Assembly (NCBI RefSeq): GCF_000812465.1
Contig: NZ_JWMA01000165.1
Coordinates: forward strand, 1-64,000
Direction: 5' to 3'
DNA from: Cupriavidus sp. IDO
GTDB lineage: Bacteria > Pseudomonadota > Gammaproteobacteria > Burkholderiales > Burkholderiaceae
DNA length: 64,000 nucleotides
A model generated the notes under the pieces. It was not told the origin of the DNA, searched no databases, and was given only the letters and a program-made list of their open reading frames with translations. This document shows, piece by piece, positions 27,400-37,181 of the stretch (its first letter is position 1; each line of letters starts with the position of its first letter). The position numbers and the translations under genes are program-made.

Positions 27400-28434
27400 A
27401 TGCTTGTTCTCGGTATCGAATCTTCCTGCGACGAAACCGGGCTGGCCCTCTATGACACCGAGGCCGGCCTGCTGGCGCATGCGCTGCACTCGCAGGTCGC
27501 CATGCACCGCGACTACGGTGGCGTCGTCCCCGAACTGGCCTCGCGCGACCACATTCGCCGCGTGCTGCCATTGCTGCAGCAGGTGCTGGACGAAGCCGGC
27601 CGCGCGCGCGCCGATATCGATGCCATTGCCTTTACGCAAGGGCCGGGGCTAGCCGGCGCGCTGCTGGTTGGCGCCTCGGTCGCCAATGCACTGGGCTTTG
27701 CACTGAATGTGCCGATGGTGGGCGTGCACCACCTGGAAGGCCACCTGCTGTCGCCGCTGCTGACGCGCGAGCCGCCCCCCTTCCCCTTCATTGCATTGCT
27801 CGTGTCGGGCGGCCATACCCAGCTGATGGAAGTCAAGGGCATCGGCGACTATGCCCTGCTGGGCGAAACGCTCGACGATGCCGCCGGCGAAGCCTTCGAC
27901 AAAACCGCCAAGCTGCTCGGCCTGGGCTATCCGGGTGGGCCGGAGGTATCGCGGCTGGCGGAATTCGGCGTTCCGGGCGCGTTCGAACTGCCGCGGCCGA
28001 TGCTGCATTCGGGCAATCTCGATTTCTCGTTCGCCGGCCTGAAGACGGCGGTGCTGACGCAGACGCGCAAGCTCGCCAACACCTGCGAGCAGGACCGCGC
28101 CAACCTGGCACGCGCCTTCGTGGATGCCATCGTTGACGTGCTGGCAGCCAAGTCGATGGCCGCGCTCAAGCAAACCGGCCACAAGCGGCTGGTGGTGGCC
28201 GGCGGCGTGGGCGCCAACCGGCAGTTGCGCGAGCGGCTGGACCTGTTGGGCAAGCAGCGCAGGATCGAGGTCTACTACCCGGACCTGGCCTTCTGCACCG
28301 ACAACGGCGCGATGATCGCCTTTGCCGGCGCGATGCGCCTGCAGGCCGCACCGGAACTGGCGCAGCACAGCTATGGCTATGGCGTGACACCGCGCTGGGA
28401 TCTTTCGGATATCCGGCTGCCATCTGCAGCCTGA
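27400..28434 (+). CDS. tsaD: tRNA threonylcarbamoyladenosine transferase TsaD
   Basis: A 344-aa Kae1/YgjD ATPase-like protein that, with TsaB and TsaE, adds threonylcarbamoyl to A37 of ANN-reading tRNAs. Motifs: [14 protein letters not shown] at the N-terminus, metal-binding HHLEGH, and [13 protein letters not shown] near the C-terminus. The ATG at 27400 matches the family start (MLVLGIESS). It is transcribed divergently from the rpsU side. Confidence 0.97.
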   Translation: MLVLGIESSCDETGLALYDTEAGLLAHALHSQVAMHRDYGGVVPELASRDHIRRVLPLLQQVLDEAGRARADIDAIAFTQGPGLAGALLVGASVANALGFALNVPMVGVHHLEGHLLSPLLTREPPPFPFIALLVSGGHTQLMEVKGIGDYALLGETLDDAAGEAFDKTAKLLGLGYPGGPEVSRLAEFGVPGAFELPRPMLHSGNLDFSFAGLKTAVLTQTRKLANTCEQDRANLARAFVDAIVDVLAAKSMAALKQTGHKRLVVAGGVGANRQLRERLDLLGKQRRIEVYYPDLAFCTDNGAMIAFAGAMRLQAAPELAQHSYGYGVTPRWDLSDIRLPSAA

Positions 28435-28450
28435 CGTTTCTGCCCGCAAA

Positions 28451-28487
28451 AACGAAAAAGCCACCGTCAAGCGGTGGCTTTTTCGTT
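28451..28487. terminator. Bidirectional terminator between tsaD and folE2
   Basis: Perfect 16-bp arms (AACGAAAAAGCCACCG, 28451-28466, and its complement 28472-28487) enclose loop tcaag. T runs occur on both strands. It serves both convergent genes. Confidence 0.9.
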
Positions 28488-28502
28488 GGCGGCGCGCTGA
28501 CG

Positions 28503-29306
28503 TCAGGCGATCCGCTTGTCGCGCTCGATCACGGCATACGCACTGTGGTTGTGGATCGACTCGAAGTTCTCCGCTTCGAGCACGTAGGCCACGATGCGGT
28601 CATCGGCATTCAGCCGCATGGCGATGTCGCGCACCAGGTCTTCCACGAACTTCGGGTTCTCGTAGGCGCGCTCGGTGACGAACTTCTCGTCCGGACGCTT
28701 GAGCAGGCCCCACAGCTCGCACGATGCCTCTTCCTCTGCCATGCGCACCAGCGCTTCCACCGGCAGCTCACTGGCCAGCTCCACGTTCATGGTGATGTGC
28801 GAACGCTGGTTGTGCGCACCGTACTGCGAGATTTTCTTCGAGCACGGGCACAGGCTGGTCACCGGCACCAGCGCCTTCAGGAACACGCGCGTCGCGCCGT
28901 TGCGCACTTCGCCCGTCAGCGTGACTTCGTAGTCCAGCAGCGACTGCACGCCCGATACCGGCGCGATCTTGCTGATGAAGTACGGGAACGTGACTTCGAT
29001 ACGGCCAGCCTCGGCTTCGAGCTTCTCCAGCATCTTGTCCAGCAGCAGGCGGAAGCTCGCCAGCTCCAGCGGCGCGCGCTCTTCTTCGAGCAGCGCGACG
29101 AAGCGCGACATATGCGTGCCCTTCTGGTCGGCCGGCAGGTGCACGTCGAGGCTGAAGGTGCCCACGGTCGGCACCACGCCGGTCGGGGTCTTCAGGGTGA
29201 CGGGATAGCGCACGCCCTTGACACCGACGCGCTGGATGGGGATCTGGCGGGTGTCGAGGCTCGACTGGACGTCGGGCATCACGAAGGCGGGATTGATGTC
29301 ATTCAT
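28503..29306 (-). CDS. folE2: GTP cyclohydrolase FolE2 (type IB)
   Basis: A 267-aa enzyme of the tunnelling fold that opens GTP to dihydroneopterin triphosphate for folate. Family features include [19 protein letters not shown], with the metal Cys, and the C-terminal [10 protein letters not shown]. Type IB enzymes can use Mn2+ or Fe2+, unlike zinc-dependent FolE. GGAGGAAAC precedes the start. The folate theme links it loosely to thyA-folA earlier in the window. Confidence 0.95.
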   Translation of the reverse strand: MNDINPAFVMPDVQSSLDTRQIPIQRVGVKGVRYPVTLKTPTGVVPTVGTFSLDVHLPADQKGTHMSRFVALLEEERAPLELASFRLLLDKMLEKLEAEAGRIEVTFPYFISKIAPVSGVQSLLDYEVTLTGEVRNGATRVFLKALVPVTSLCPCSKKISQYGAHNQRSHITMNVELASELPVEALVRMAEEEASCELWGLLKRPDEKFVTERAYENPKFVEDLVRDIAMRLNADDRIVAYVLEAENFESIHNHSAYAVIERDKRIA

Positions 29307-29462
29307 CTACGGTTTCCTCCAGGGCTGCACCACGGGATGGCACAGGTCCTTACGGTCGCGGCATTTTCGCAGTCCATCCATGCCGCGCAACGAGTGTGAA
29401 ACCACGGGACCCGGCAAACCTCATGCCGACCCGCAGCTGCGAACACAAAACGGGGGAGTTTA

Positions 29463-29506
29463 AGGGAATTCGGACCGGGCCGTCTGCCTCGGCCCGGAAT
29501 CCCCTT
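29463..29506 (-). terminator. Stem-loop behind dxs
   Basis: An 8-bp core CCGGGCCG/CGGCCCGG (29475-29482 and 29490-29497) is extended by outer GGGAATT-type pairing. On the minus strand it is followed only by TTAAA, so it is a moderate terminator. Confidence 0.45.
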
Positions 29507-29542
29507 GCGCGCCGCGGGTGATACGAGTCACCCGCCGGCGCC

Positions 29543-31459
29543 TCAGGCTACGCGCGTTGCCACTGCCACGGGCGCCTGGCCCAGGCCGAAACGTTCGCGC
29601 ACCGAGCGCTCGATGCCCGCTGCATCCAGGCCGCATTGCTGCAGCAGGAACGCGGGATCGCCATGATCGACGAAGCGGTCGGGCAGGCCCAGCACCAGCA
29701 CCGGGATATCAATGCCGGCTTCCGACAGCGCTTCGAGCACCGCGCTGCCGGCGCCGCCCATCACGCTGCCCTCTTCGACCGTGACGAGGTAGTCGTGACT
29801 GCCAGCCAGCTTCCTGACCAGTTCCACGTCGAGCGGCTTGACGAAGCGCATGTTGGCCACCGACGCGTCGAGCGCCTCTGCGGCGCCCAGCGCGGGATGC
29901 AGCATCGAACCGAACGCCAGGAACGCCACGCGCTGGCCGGCGCGAGCACCGCCCGTGCGGCGCATCTCGCCCTTTCCGACCGGCAGGCCGGTGAGCTCGG
30001 CGGCGATCGCCACGCCCGGGCCGGTGCCGCGCGGATAGCGCACGGAAGTCGGGCAATTCTGATGGAAGGCGGTGGTCAGCAACTGGCGGGTTTCGTTCTC
30101 GTCCGCCGGCGTCATCACCATCATGTTGGGGATGCAGCGCAGGTAGGCGATATCGTAGGCACCGGCATGGGTGGCGCCGTCCGCGCCGACCAGTCCGGCG
30201 CGGTCGAGCGCGAACACCACCGGGAGGTTCTGCAGCGCCACGTCGTGGATCAGCTGGTCGTAGCCACGCTGCAGGAAGGTCGAGTAGATCGCGACCACCG
30301 GCTTCAGCCCTTCGCAAGCCAGGCCGCCGGCAAACGTGACGGCGTGCTGTTCGGCGATGCCGACGTCGTAGTAGCGGTCCGGAAAACGCTTCTCGAACTC
30401 GACCATGCCCGAGCCTTCGCGCATGGCCGGCGTCACGCCGATCAGCCGCTTGTCGGCCGCGGCCATGTCGCACAGCCATTCGCCGAAGACCTGCGTATAG
30501 GTCTTGCGCGACGGCTTGGCCGCCGGGCGGATGCCCTCGGCCGGGTTGAACTTGCCGGGGCCGTGGTAGAGGATCGGATCGGCCTCGGCCAGCTTGTAGC
30601 CCTGGCCCTTCTTGGTCACCACGTGCAGGAACTGCGGACCGGCGCCTTCCAGGGCGCGCTGGCGGATGTTCTGCAGCGTCGGCACCAGCGAGTTCAGGTC
30701 ATGGCCGTCGATCGGGCCGATGTAGTTGAAGCCGAATTCCTCGAACATCGTGGCCGGCACCATCATGCCCTTGGCATGTTCTTCGAAGCGCTTGGCAAAC
30801 TCCAGCACCGGCGGCGCCACCGACAGCACCTTTTCGATGCCCTTCTTGGTGGCCGCATAGAACTGGCCGCTCATCAGGCGGGCCAGGTGACGGTTCAACG
30901 CGCCGACCGGCGGCGAGATCGACATGTCGTTGTCGTTCAGGATCACCACCAGCGGCAGGTCCTTGTAGACACCAGCGTTGTTCATCGCCTCGAAGGCCAT
31001 GCCGGCGGTCATGGCACCGTCGCCGATCACGGCGATCGACACGCGCTTCTCGCCCAGCGTGCGCGCACCCAGCGCCATGCCCAGCGCGGCCGAGATCGAG
31101 GTCGACGAATGGGCGGTACCGAAGGTGTCGTACTCGCTCTCGCTGCGGCGCGGGAAGCCCGAGATGCCGCCCCACTGACGCAGGGTATTCATGCGGTCGC
31201 GGCGGCCGGTCAGGATCTTGTGCGGATAGCTCTGGTGGCCCACGTCCCAGACCACGCGATCCGAAGGAGTATTAAAGGCGTAGTGCAGCGCGATGGTCAG
31301 CTCGACCGTACCGAGGTTCGACGACAAGTGGCCGCCGGTTTGCGAAACTGACTCGAGCACATAGGCGCGCAGTTCCCCTGCCAGGGTCTGGAGTTCGCGC
31401 CGGTCAAGCTTGCGCAGGTCTGCGGGGGCGTCAATCTTGTTGAGGAGTGCGTAGGTCAT
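29543..31459 (-). CDS. dxs: 1-deoxy-D-xylulose-5-phosphate synthase
   Basis: A 638-aa thiamine-diphosphate enzyme making DXP from pyruvate and glyceraldehyde 3-phosphate, the first step of the MEP isoprenoid route. It has [12 protein letters not shown], the ThDP site [16 protein letters not shown], and pyrimidine-domain [17 protein letters not shown]. It is the last gene of an xseB-ispA-dxs run, with 42 bases after ispA. Confidence 0.97.
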   Translation of the reverse strand: MTYALLNKIDAPADLRKLDRRELQTLAGELRAYVLESVSQTGGHLSSNLGTVELTIALHYAFNTPSDRVVWDVGHQSYPHKILTGRRDRMNTLRQWGGISGFPRRSESEYDTFGTAHSSTSISAALGMALGARTLGEKRVSIAVIGDGAMTAGMAFEAMNNAGVYKDLPLVVILNDNDMSISPPVGALNRHLARLMSGQFYAATKKGIEKVLSVAPPVLEFAKRFEEHAKGMMVPATMFEEFGFNYIGPIDGHDLNSLVPTLQNIRQRALEGAGPQFLHVVTKKGQGYKLAEADPILYHGPGKFNPAEGIRPAAKPSRKTYTQVFGEWLCDMAAADKRLIGVTPAMREGSGMVEFEKRFPDRYYDVGIAEQHAVTFAGGLACEGLKPVVAIYSTFLQRGYDQLIHDVALQNLPVVFALDRAGLVGADGATHAGAYDIAYLRCIPNMMVMTPADENETRQLLTTAFHQNCPTSVRYPRGTGPGVAIAAELTGLPVGKGEMRRTGGARAGQRVAFLAFGSMLHPALGAAEALDASVANMRFVKPLDVELVRKLAGSHDYLVTVEEGSVMGGAGSAVLEALSEAGIDIPVLVLGLPDRFVDHGDPAFLLQQCGLDAAGIERSVRERFGLGQAPVAVATRVA

Positions 31460-31501
31460 GATGTCCGTTCGGCCGCCGGTTTCTTGCGCCCGGCTTTCAG
31501 T

Positions 31502-32386
31502 TCAGTGTGTGCGCAGCACGATCAGGTCCGCCAGTTCAGCCAGGCGGGTGGCACGGGCGCCGAAGCCGCCCAGTGCCTCGTGTGCCGTCGTGCGCAGGCC
31601 GGCTGCCAGCTCGCGTGCCGCGTCCAGCCCCATGAGCGAGACGTAGGTCGGCTTGTCGTGGGCGGCATCCTTGCCGGCCGTCTTGCCCAATGTGGCGGTA
31701 TCGGCAGTGACGTCCAGAATATCGTCAACCACCTGGAACGCCAATCCCACCGCCGCCGCATAGCGATCCAGCGCAGCCAGGCCGCCGGCATCGATTTCAC
31801 CACATAGTGCACCCATGCGGACGCTTGCGCGCAACAGGGCACCGGTTTTCATGCGATGCATGGCTTCCAGCGCGTCCCGCGACATGGCCTTGCCAACGTT
31901 CTGCAGGTCGATCGCCTGGCCGCCTGCCATGCCTACCGAGCCCGAGGCCAGCGCCAGCTCGGCCACCAGCTTCAGGCGGGCCTCGGCCGCGATCGCGCCG
32001 GCCTGGGCCAGCACGATGAAGGCCTGGGTCTGCAGCGCATCGCCCACCAGCAGCGCGGTCGCCTCGTCGTAGGCCTTGTGCACAGTAGGCCGCCCGCGCC
32101 GCAGGTCGTCGTCGTCCATGCAGGGCATGTCGTCATGCACCAGCGAGTAGGCGTGGATCATCTCCACCGCGCTGGCGGCCGCATCGCAGGCCGCTGGGTC
32201 CGCGCCGGCCACCTCGCCGGCTGCGTGGACCAGCAGCGGGCGCACCCGCTTGCCACCGCCGAGAACAGCATAACGCATGGCTTCGTGCAGAGTATGCGGC
32301 ACAGTGTTGGAATTCGGCAACGCTGCTTCCAGGGCAGCCTCGGTCCGGGCGCCCTGCGCCTTCATCCAGCTTGCGAAATCGGTCAT
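31502..32386 (-). CDS. ispA: Polyprenyl (farnesyl) diphosphate synthase
   Basis: A 294-aa all-helical prenyltransferase condensing IPP with DMAPP/GPP. The first Asp-rich motif is DDMPCMDDDDLRRG and the second VVDDILDVT. The chain-length region fits farnesyl diphosphate. It overlaps xseB by four bases and precedes dxs. Confidence 0.96.
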   Translation of the reverse strand: MTDFASWMKAQGARTEAALEAALPNSNTVPHTLHEAMRYAVLGGGKRVRPLLVHAAGEVAGADPAACDAAASAVEMIHAYSLVHDDMPCMDDDDLRRGRPTVHKAYDEATALLVGDALQTQAFIVLAQAGAIAAEARLKLVAELALASGSVGMAGGQAIDLQNVGKAMSRDALEAMHRMKTGALLRASVRMGALCGEIDAGGLAALDRYAAAVGLAFQVVDDILDVTADTATLGKTAGKDAAHDKPTYVSLMGLDAARELAAGLRTTAHEALGGFGARATRLAELADLIVLRTH

Positions 32387-32673
32387 TCCTGATCCACCCC
32401 GTTCGAACCATTCTCGCCGGCCAGCGGCCTGAGCACGTCGCCTTCCAGTACCTTCACCTGCTGCTCGACCCGCTCCAGCTTCTGCTGGCAGTAGCGCACC
32501 AGCTCGGCGCCACGGCGGTAGGCGGCCAGCGACGCTTCCAGCGGCAGCTCGCCGCTTTCCATGCTCGCCACCAGGGTTTCCAGCTCGGCCATCGCGGCCT
32601 CGTAGGAGGCGGGGGGCGTGGAGGCGGCTGCGGTGTCGTCAGTCTGGACCGGGTCGGTCGTCGTTTTGGGCAT
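32383..32673 (-). CDS. xseB: Exodeoxyribonuclease VII small subunit
   Basis: A 96-aa helical subunit that packs along the XseA catalytic chain. The core YEAAMAELETLVASMESGELPLE and LAAYRRGAELVRYCQQKLE are conserved. An N-terminal Thr-rich stretch of 20 residues is extra. It leads the isoprenoid operon, as in many proteobacteria. Confidence 0.94.
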   Translation of the reverse strand: MPKTTTDPVQTDDTAAASTPPASYEAAMAELETLVASMESGELPLEASLAAYRRGAELVRYCQQKLERVEQQVKVLEGDVLRPLAGENGSNGVDQE

Positions 32674-33019
32674 GTCAGGCCTTGGAACAGGGGAACCCCG
32701 GATTTTACGCCAAAGCAGGCGCCCGGCCGCATCCTGCCACTAAGCGAAAGGGTCACTTGACGACGCGCGGCCCACAGAAGTGACTTGTGCGCTCGGGTCG
32801 TCATTCGGAATGCGCCCGGTACGGCACCCAGAAGACGACCCGGGTCGACTTTTTCGCTAAAAAGGCAAAAAAATCAGGCCCTTAACTTTTTGGGTCGGGT
32901 ACAATCCCCGGTTCGTCAGCGCAATGCCCAAGGGGCGCCTGACAGTCTTTCCCAAATCGATTTATTTTTCGATGGTTGGGTTGTTCACTGCTTTCACCTG
33001 TTATCTGGGAGTGGGGATA
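32674..33019. promoter_or_regulatory. Divergent control region xseB / Rieske oxygenase
   Basis: A TACAAT -10-like hexamer at 32900-32905 (GGGTACAAT) reads towards the Rieske gene, giving a leader of about 110 bases. AT-rich tracts (ttttt, aaaaaaa) at 32850-32873 lie upstream. No gene is seen in this stretch. Confidence 0.4.
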
Positions 33020-34123
33020 ATGTCCAATCTCAGCACCGCGCTCAAGCTGGCGCCGGCTGATACGCAACTGCCCGTTGACGTCTATTTCGACGAGGCGCTG
33101 CATCAACAAGAACTGGAACTGCTGTTCAAGAAGGGCCCGGGCTACATCGGCCACGAGCTGATGGTGCCGGAGGCAGGCGACTACCACACCCTGAAGGCGG
33201 AGGACGAGGGCCGGATCCTGGTGCGCAACGCGAGCGGCGTGGAACTCATGTCCAACGTCTGCCGCCACCGCCAGGCCATCATGCTGAACGGCCGCGGCAA
33301 CGCGAAGAACATCGTCTGCCCCCTGCACCGCTGGACCTACGACCTGAAGGGCCAACTGCTCGGCGCGCCGCATTTCGACGAGCAACCCTGCCTGCACCTG
33401 AAGCGCTCGCCGCTCCAGAACTGGAACGGCCTGCTGTTCGATGGCGAGCGCGACGTACGCGCCGACCTCGCAAGGCTTGGCGTGGCCTCAGACCTGAACT
33501 TCGACGGCTACATGCTCGACCACGTCGAGGTCCACGAGTGCGAGTACAACTGGAAGACCTTCATTGAGGTCTACCTGGAGGACTACCACGTCGTGCCGTT
33601 CCACCCGGGCCTGGGCAGCTTCGTGTCCTGCGACGACCTGAAGTGGGAATTCGGCGAGTGGCACAGCGTCCAGACGGTCGGCCTGCACGCGGGCCTGAAG
33701 CGCCCCGGCAGCCAGACATACGAGAAGTGGCATGACGCCGTGCTGCGCTTCAACAACGGCGTGCTGCCCAAGCACGGCGCGATCTGGCTGACCTACTACC
33801 CCAATATCATGGTGGAGTGGTACCCGAACGTGCTGGTGATCTCGACACTGCACCCGGTGGGCCCGCGCAAGACACGCAATGTGGTGGAGTTCTACTACCC
33901 CGAGGAAATCGCGCTGTTCGAGCGCGAATTCGTCGAGGCCGAACGCGCCGCCTATATGGAAACCTGCATCGAGGACGACGAGATCGCCGAGCGCATGGAC
34001 GCCGGCCGCCTGGCCCTGCTCAGGCGCGGCACCAGCGAAGTCGGCCCGTACCAGTCGCCGATGGAAGACGGGATGCAGCACTTTCACGAGTGGTATCGCC
34101 GCGCCATGGCCTATACGGGCTGA
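33020..34123 (+). CDS. Rieske-type ring-hydroxylating oxygenase alpha subunit
   Basis: A 367-aa protein. The [2Fe-2S] site is C81-R-H83 and C100-PL-H103. The mononuclear iron ligands sit in LEDYHVVPFH (H190, H195). The bridging position three before H190 is Glu187, as in carnitine/quaternary-amine monooxygenases rather than the Asp of naphthalene-type enzymes. The substrate is unknown. The ATG at 33020 has GTGGGG upstream; an earlier in-frame ATG at 32924 would add 32 unrelated residues. No reductase gene is nearby. Confidence 0.88.
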   Translation: MSNLSTALKLAPADTQLPVDVYFDEALHQQELELLFKKGPGYIGHELMVPEAGDYHTLKAEDEGRILVRNASGVELMSNVCRHRQAIMLNGRGNAKNIVCPLHRWTYDLKGQLLGAPHFDEQPCLHLKRSPLQNWNGLLFDGERDVRADLARLGVASDLNFDGYMLDHVEVHECEYNWKTFIEVYLEDYHVVPFHPGLGSFVSCDDLKWEFGEWHSVQTVGLHAGLKRPGSQTYEKWHDAVLRFNNGVLPKHGAIWLTYYPNIMVEWYPNVLVISTLHPVGPRKTRNVVEFYYPEEIALFEREFVEAERAAYMETCIEDDEIAERMDAGRLALLRRGTSEVGPYQSPMEDGMQHFHEWYRRAMAYTG

Positions 34124-34168
34124 GGCTGCAGAGCGAGGCCGCGTGCGATTACCGCACACCACGGGAAG

Positions 34169-34196
34169 AAACGGACCGCGTGCGGTCCGTTTTGCG
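34169..34196 (+). terminator. Terminator behind the Rieske gene
   Basis: Perfect 11-bp arms AAACGGACCGC/GCGGTCCGTTT with a 2-base loop, followed by TGCGTT; the T run is part of the stem. Confidence 0.7.
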
Positions 34197-34344
34197 TTAA
34201 TGTGACGCGCACGCAAAGTTACAATTGCTGTCCGGTGCCGGCCATATTGTCCATATTGCCTGCGCCTCCGTTCCGCGACGCAGGGCCGCGCCCTGATGAA
34301 GTCGTGCTCGCGCGCACTCTCTACCTCCCGGTTCCGCCCTCGCC

Positions 34345-35268
34345 ATGCAATCGCTCTGGATGCTGTTCGCCGCCTTCTCGTTTTCGTTGATGGGGGTGGG
34401 CGTCAAGCTCGCATCCGAGTTCTACACCACGGGTGAAATCGTCTTCTACCGCAGCGTGATCGGCGTGGCCATCATGTGGGCCTTGCTGGCCCATGGCGGG
34501 GTCTCGGTGCGCACCCCCCACATGGTCACGCACATCAAGCGCAGCCTGTTCGGCGTGACGGCACTGCTGTTGTGGTTCACCTCGATCACGCTGTTGCCGC
34601 TGGCCACGGCGATGACGCTCAATTACATGTCGCCGGTCTGGATCGCGCTGATCCTCGGCGCCGGCGCCGCGCTGGCGGGCACCGCCGGGCCAGCGGACCG
34701 CAAGCTGATCGGCGCCATCCTGATGTCGTTTGCCGGCGTCCTGCTCCTGCTGCAACCTTCGGTGGGCAAGGACCAGCTGACCGGCGGCCTGATCGGGCTG
34801 ATTTCCGGCATGTTCACTGCACTGGCCTATGTGGAAGTGCGCCAGCTGGGCCAGCTCGGCGAACCGGAAGGCCGCATCGTGTTCTACTTCTCGGCGGTCG
34901 GGATGGTCGTTGGCCTGGCCTGGATGCTCTACTCGGGCCCGAGCCCCCACACCTGGCATGGCGCCGGCCTGCTGGTTGCGATCGGCATCCTGGCAACGCT
35001 CGGGCAGACCTCCATGACGCGGGCCTACAAGCGCGGCAATACGCTGCTGACGGCAAACCTGCAGTACGCCGGCATCGTGTTCTCCAGCATCTGGGGCATG
35101 CTGATCTGGTCGGACAAGCTCAACTGGATTTCGTGGCTTGGCATGGCGCTGATCATCGCCAGCGGCATCGCCACCACGCTGACCCGCGCACGCGAGACCT
35201 CGCACCACAAGCCGACCGCCGACACGCCGGTCAAGTCGCCGGAGGCGGAGGTGCATCCCGAGGTGTAG
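34345..35268 (+). CDS. EamA-type (DMT) permease
   Basis: A 307-aa inner-membrane protein with ten predicted helices in two EamA repeats. Such carriers export amino acids or other metabolites; the substrate is unknown. A TACAAT hexamer at 34220-34225 is a likely -10. The sulfurtransferase gene follows 44 bases after the stop. Confidence 0.88.
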   Translation: MQSLWMLFAAFSFSLMGVGVKLASEFYTTGEIVFYRSVIGVAIMWALLAHGGVSVRTPHMVTHIKRSLFGVTALLLWFTSITLLPLATAMTLNYMSPVWIALILGAGAALAGTAGPADRKLIGAILMSFAGVLLLLQPSVGKDQLTGGLIGLISGMFTALAYVEVRQLGQLGEPEGRIVFYFSAVGMVVGLAWMLYSGPSPHTWHGAGLLVAIGILATLGQTSMTRAYKRGNTLLTANLQYAGIVFSSIWGMLIWSDKLNWISWLGMALIIASGIATTLTRARETSHHKPTADTPVKSPEAEVHPEV

Positions 35269-35312
35269 CATTGGGAACCCACCTCTCACTGGCAGACATC
35301 AACAGGATTCAC

Positions 35313-36173
35313 ATGTCGACACCGCTGATCTCCGTCACCGAATTGCAGGCGCTGCGCAACGATCCCTTGCGCAGCAGCGTCGTCATCGACTGCAGCTTCG
35401 ACCTTGCCGACCCCGCGGCGGGCCGCGAGGCGTATCGCCAGGGCCACCTGCCCGGCGCCTTCTACCTCCATCTCGACAACGAGCTGTCGGGCCCCAGGAA
35501 CGGCCAGAACGGCCGCCACCCGCTGCCGGATCCGGATACGTTCGCAGCACGCCTGCGCGCGCTTGGCGTGAACCGCGACACGCTGGTGGTCGCCTATGAC
35601 GCACAGGGCAGCATGTACGCCGCGCGCCTGTGGTGGCTGCTGCGCTGGATCGGCCATGAGGCCGTGACGGTGCTGGATGGCGGCAAGAACGCCTGGGTGA
35701 AAGCCGGCCTGCCGGTTGCAGCCGACCCGACGCCGGAACCGGAAATGCCGGGCAATATCGAGCGCGGCACGCCGCTGGTGCAGACCGTCGACGCCGGCGT
35801 GGTGCTGGAAAATCTGGCAAAGCCCGTGCTGCTGGTGGTGGATGCGCGCGCACCGGACCGCTTCCGCGGTGAAAACGAAACGCTGGACCCGGTCGGCGGC
35901 CATATCCCCGGCGCGGCCAACCGCTTCTTCAAGGACAACCTGACGCCGGACGGCTACTTCAGGCCGGCGGCCGAGCTGCGCGCCGACTTCGCCCGCGTCA
36001 TCGGGCAGACCGTGCCCGCGCAGACCGTGATGCAGTGCGGCTCCGGCGTGACCGCCTGCCACAACCTGCTGGCACTGGAAGTGGCGGGCCTGAGCGGCTC
36101 GGCGCTCTATCCGGGATCGTGGAGCGAATGGTGCGCCGACCCGGCGCGGCCGGTCGCGACCGGCGCAGGCTGA
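35313..36173 (+). CDS. sseA: 3-mercaptopyruvate sulfurtransferase
   Basis: A 286-aa two-domain rhodanese. The catalytic loop is CGSGVTAC (Cys242), the 3-mercaptopyruvate type rather than the CRKGVT of thiosulfate sulfurtransferases. The N-terminal inactive domain has GHLPGAFYLHL and the C-terminal one GGHIPGAANRFF. It transfers sulfane sulfur to thiols or cyanide. Confidence 0.93.
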   Translation: MSTPLISVTELQALRNDPLRSSVVIDCSFDLADPAAGREAYRQGHLPGAFYLHLDNELSGPRNGQNGRHPLPDPDTFAARLRALGVNRDTLVVAYDAQGSMYAARLWWLLRWIGHEAVTVLDGGKNAWVKAGLPVAADPTPEPEMPGNIERGTPLVQTVDAGVVLENLAKPVLLVVDARAPDRFRGENETLDPVGGHIPGAANRFFKDNLTPDGYFRPAAELRADFARVIGQTVPAQTVMQCGSGVTACHNLLALEVAGLSGSALYPGSWSEWCADPARPVATGAG

Positions 36174-36185
36174 CGCAAGGGACGG

Positions 36186-37103
36186 TCAGTCCGACGATGC
36201 CACCGGAGCGGCGTGGCCGTGGCCGACATGGCCATGCCGCTCGTGCACGCCATTGGTAATGAAGACAATGGCCGAAATCCCGGCGGCCACCAGCACCACC
36301 TGGATGGCCGATTCGCGCCAGCGCGGCTTGCGCTGCATCTGCGGCATCAGGTCGCTCACGGCGATATAGAGGAAGCTGCTGGAAGCAATCACCAGCACGT
36401 ACGGAATCCACCCGCTCATCTGGTCGAGCAGGAAATACCCCACCAGGCCGCCGACAATGGCAGCCACGCTCGACAGCAGGTTGAAGGCAAAGGCGCGCGC
36501 CTTGGAGAAACCGGCGTTGAGCAGCACGATGAAATCTCCCACTTCCTGCGGGATCTCGTGCGCGGCAATCGCCAGCGCGGTGACGATGCCGATATGCGGA
36601 TCGGCCAGGAACGCCGCGGCGATCACAATGCCGTCGGCAAAATTGTGGAAGGTGTCGCCCACCAGGATGGTCAGGCCGCTGCGCCCCGCTTCCTCGCGGT
36701 CATGCCCATGGTGGTGATGGTGCCCGTCGCCCTCGTGATGATGCGAGTGGCGCAGCAGGGAGATCTTTTCCAGCAGGAAGAATCCCAGCAGCCCGGCTAG
36801 CAGCGTGCCGAACAGCGCACGGGGATCCGCGCCGGATTCGAAGGCCTCTGGCAGCGAGTGCAGCAAGGCGGTGGCCAGCAGCACCCCCACCGAAAAGCTC
36901 ACCATGCGCTCGACCACGCGGGACGCCACCGTCAGCGACAACAGAGCCGCCCCGAAAATGCTGCCCACGCCGGAAATGGTGGCGGCGAGCAGGATATACA
37001 AAAGCGTCGAATGGATGATGGGCTCCCGGGGGGCTGGCGCGGCCGGAGGCCGCTCGCCGTTCCGCCCGGGACGGCCCGGGCGGCAAACGCAACAATGTTG
37101 CAA
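36186..37103 (-). CDS. ZIP-family divalent metal transporter
   Basis: Up to 305 aa with seven or eight helices. The metal-path helices GDTFHNFADGIVIAAAF and AAHEIPQEVGDFIVLL contain the His/Glu/Asp ligands. A His-rich cytoplasmic loop (HSHHHEGDGHHHHHGH) lies between helices 3 and 4. It probably imports zinc or another divalent ion. The start is unclear: no in-frame ATG exists upstream of the first helix, only TTG at 37103 and 37001. A GGGAG site precedes two ATC codons at 37019. The true protein probably begins near 37019. Confidence 0.85.
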   Translation of the reverse strand: MQHCCVCRPGRPGRNGERPPAAPAPREPIIHSTLLYILLAATISGVGSIFGAALLSLTVASRVVERMVSFSVGVLLATALLHSLPEAFESGADPRALFGTLLAGLLGFFLLEKISLLRHSHHHEGDGHHHHHGHDREEAGRSGLTILVGDTFHNFADGIVIAAAFLADPHIGIVTALAIAAHEIPQEVGDFIVLLNAGFSKARAFAFNLLSSVAAIVGGLVGYFLLDQMSGWIPYVLVIASSSFLYIAVSDLMPQMQRKPRWRESAIQVVLVAAGISAIVFITNGVHERHGHVGHGHAAPVASSD

Positions 37104-37148
37104 CTACTCGAAGGCCGCATTGTACGTATTCCAGCAAGAACTTTGCAA
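37089..37148 (-). promoter_or_regulatory. ZIP gene promoter and candidate operator
   Basis: On the minus strand TTGCAA (37143-37148) and TACAAT (37119-37124) are spaced by 18 bases, a good sigma-70 promoter. A perfect palindrome GCAACA-a-TGTTGC at 37089-37101 lies about 10-20 bases downstream of the expected transcript start and could bind a repressor. Confidence 0.55.
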
Positions 37149-37181
37149 TCCTTCCCCGCTGGCCAGGCTGCCGGGTGCCGC

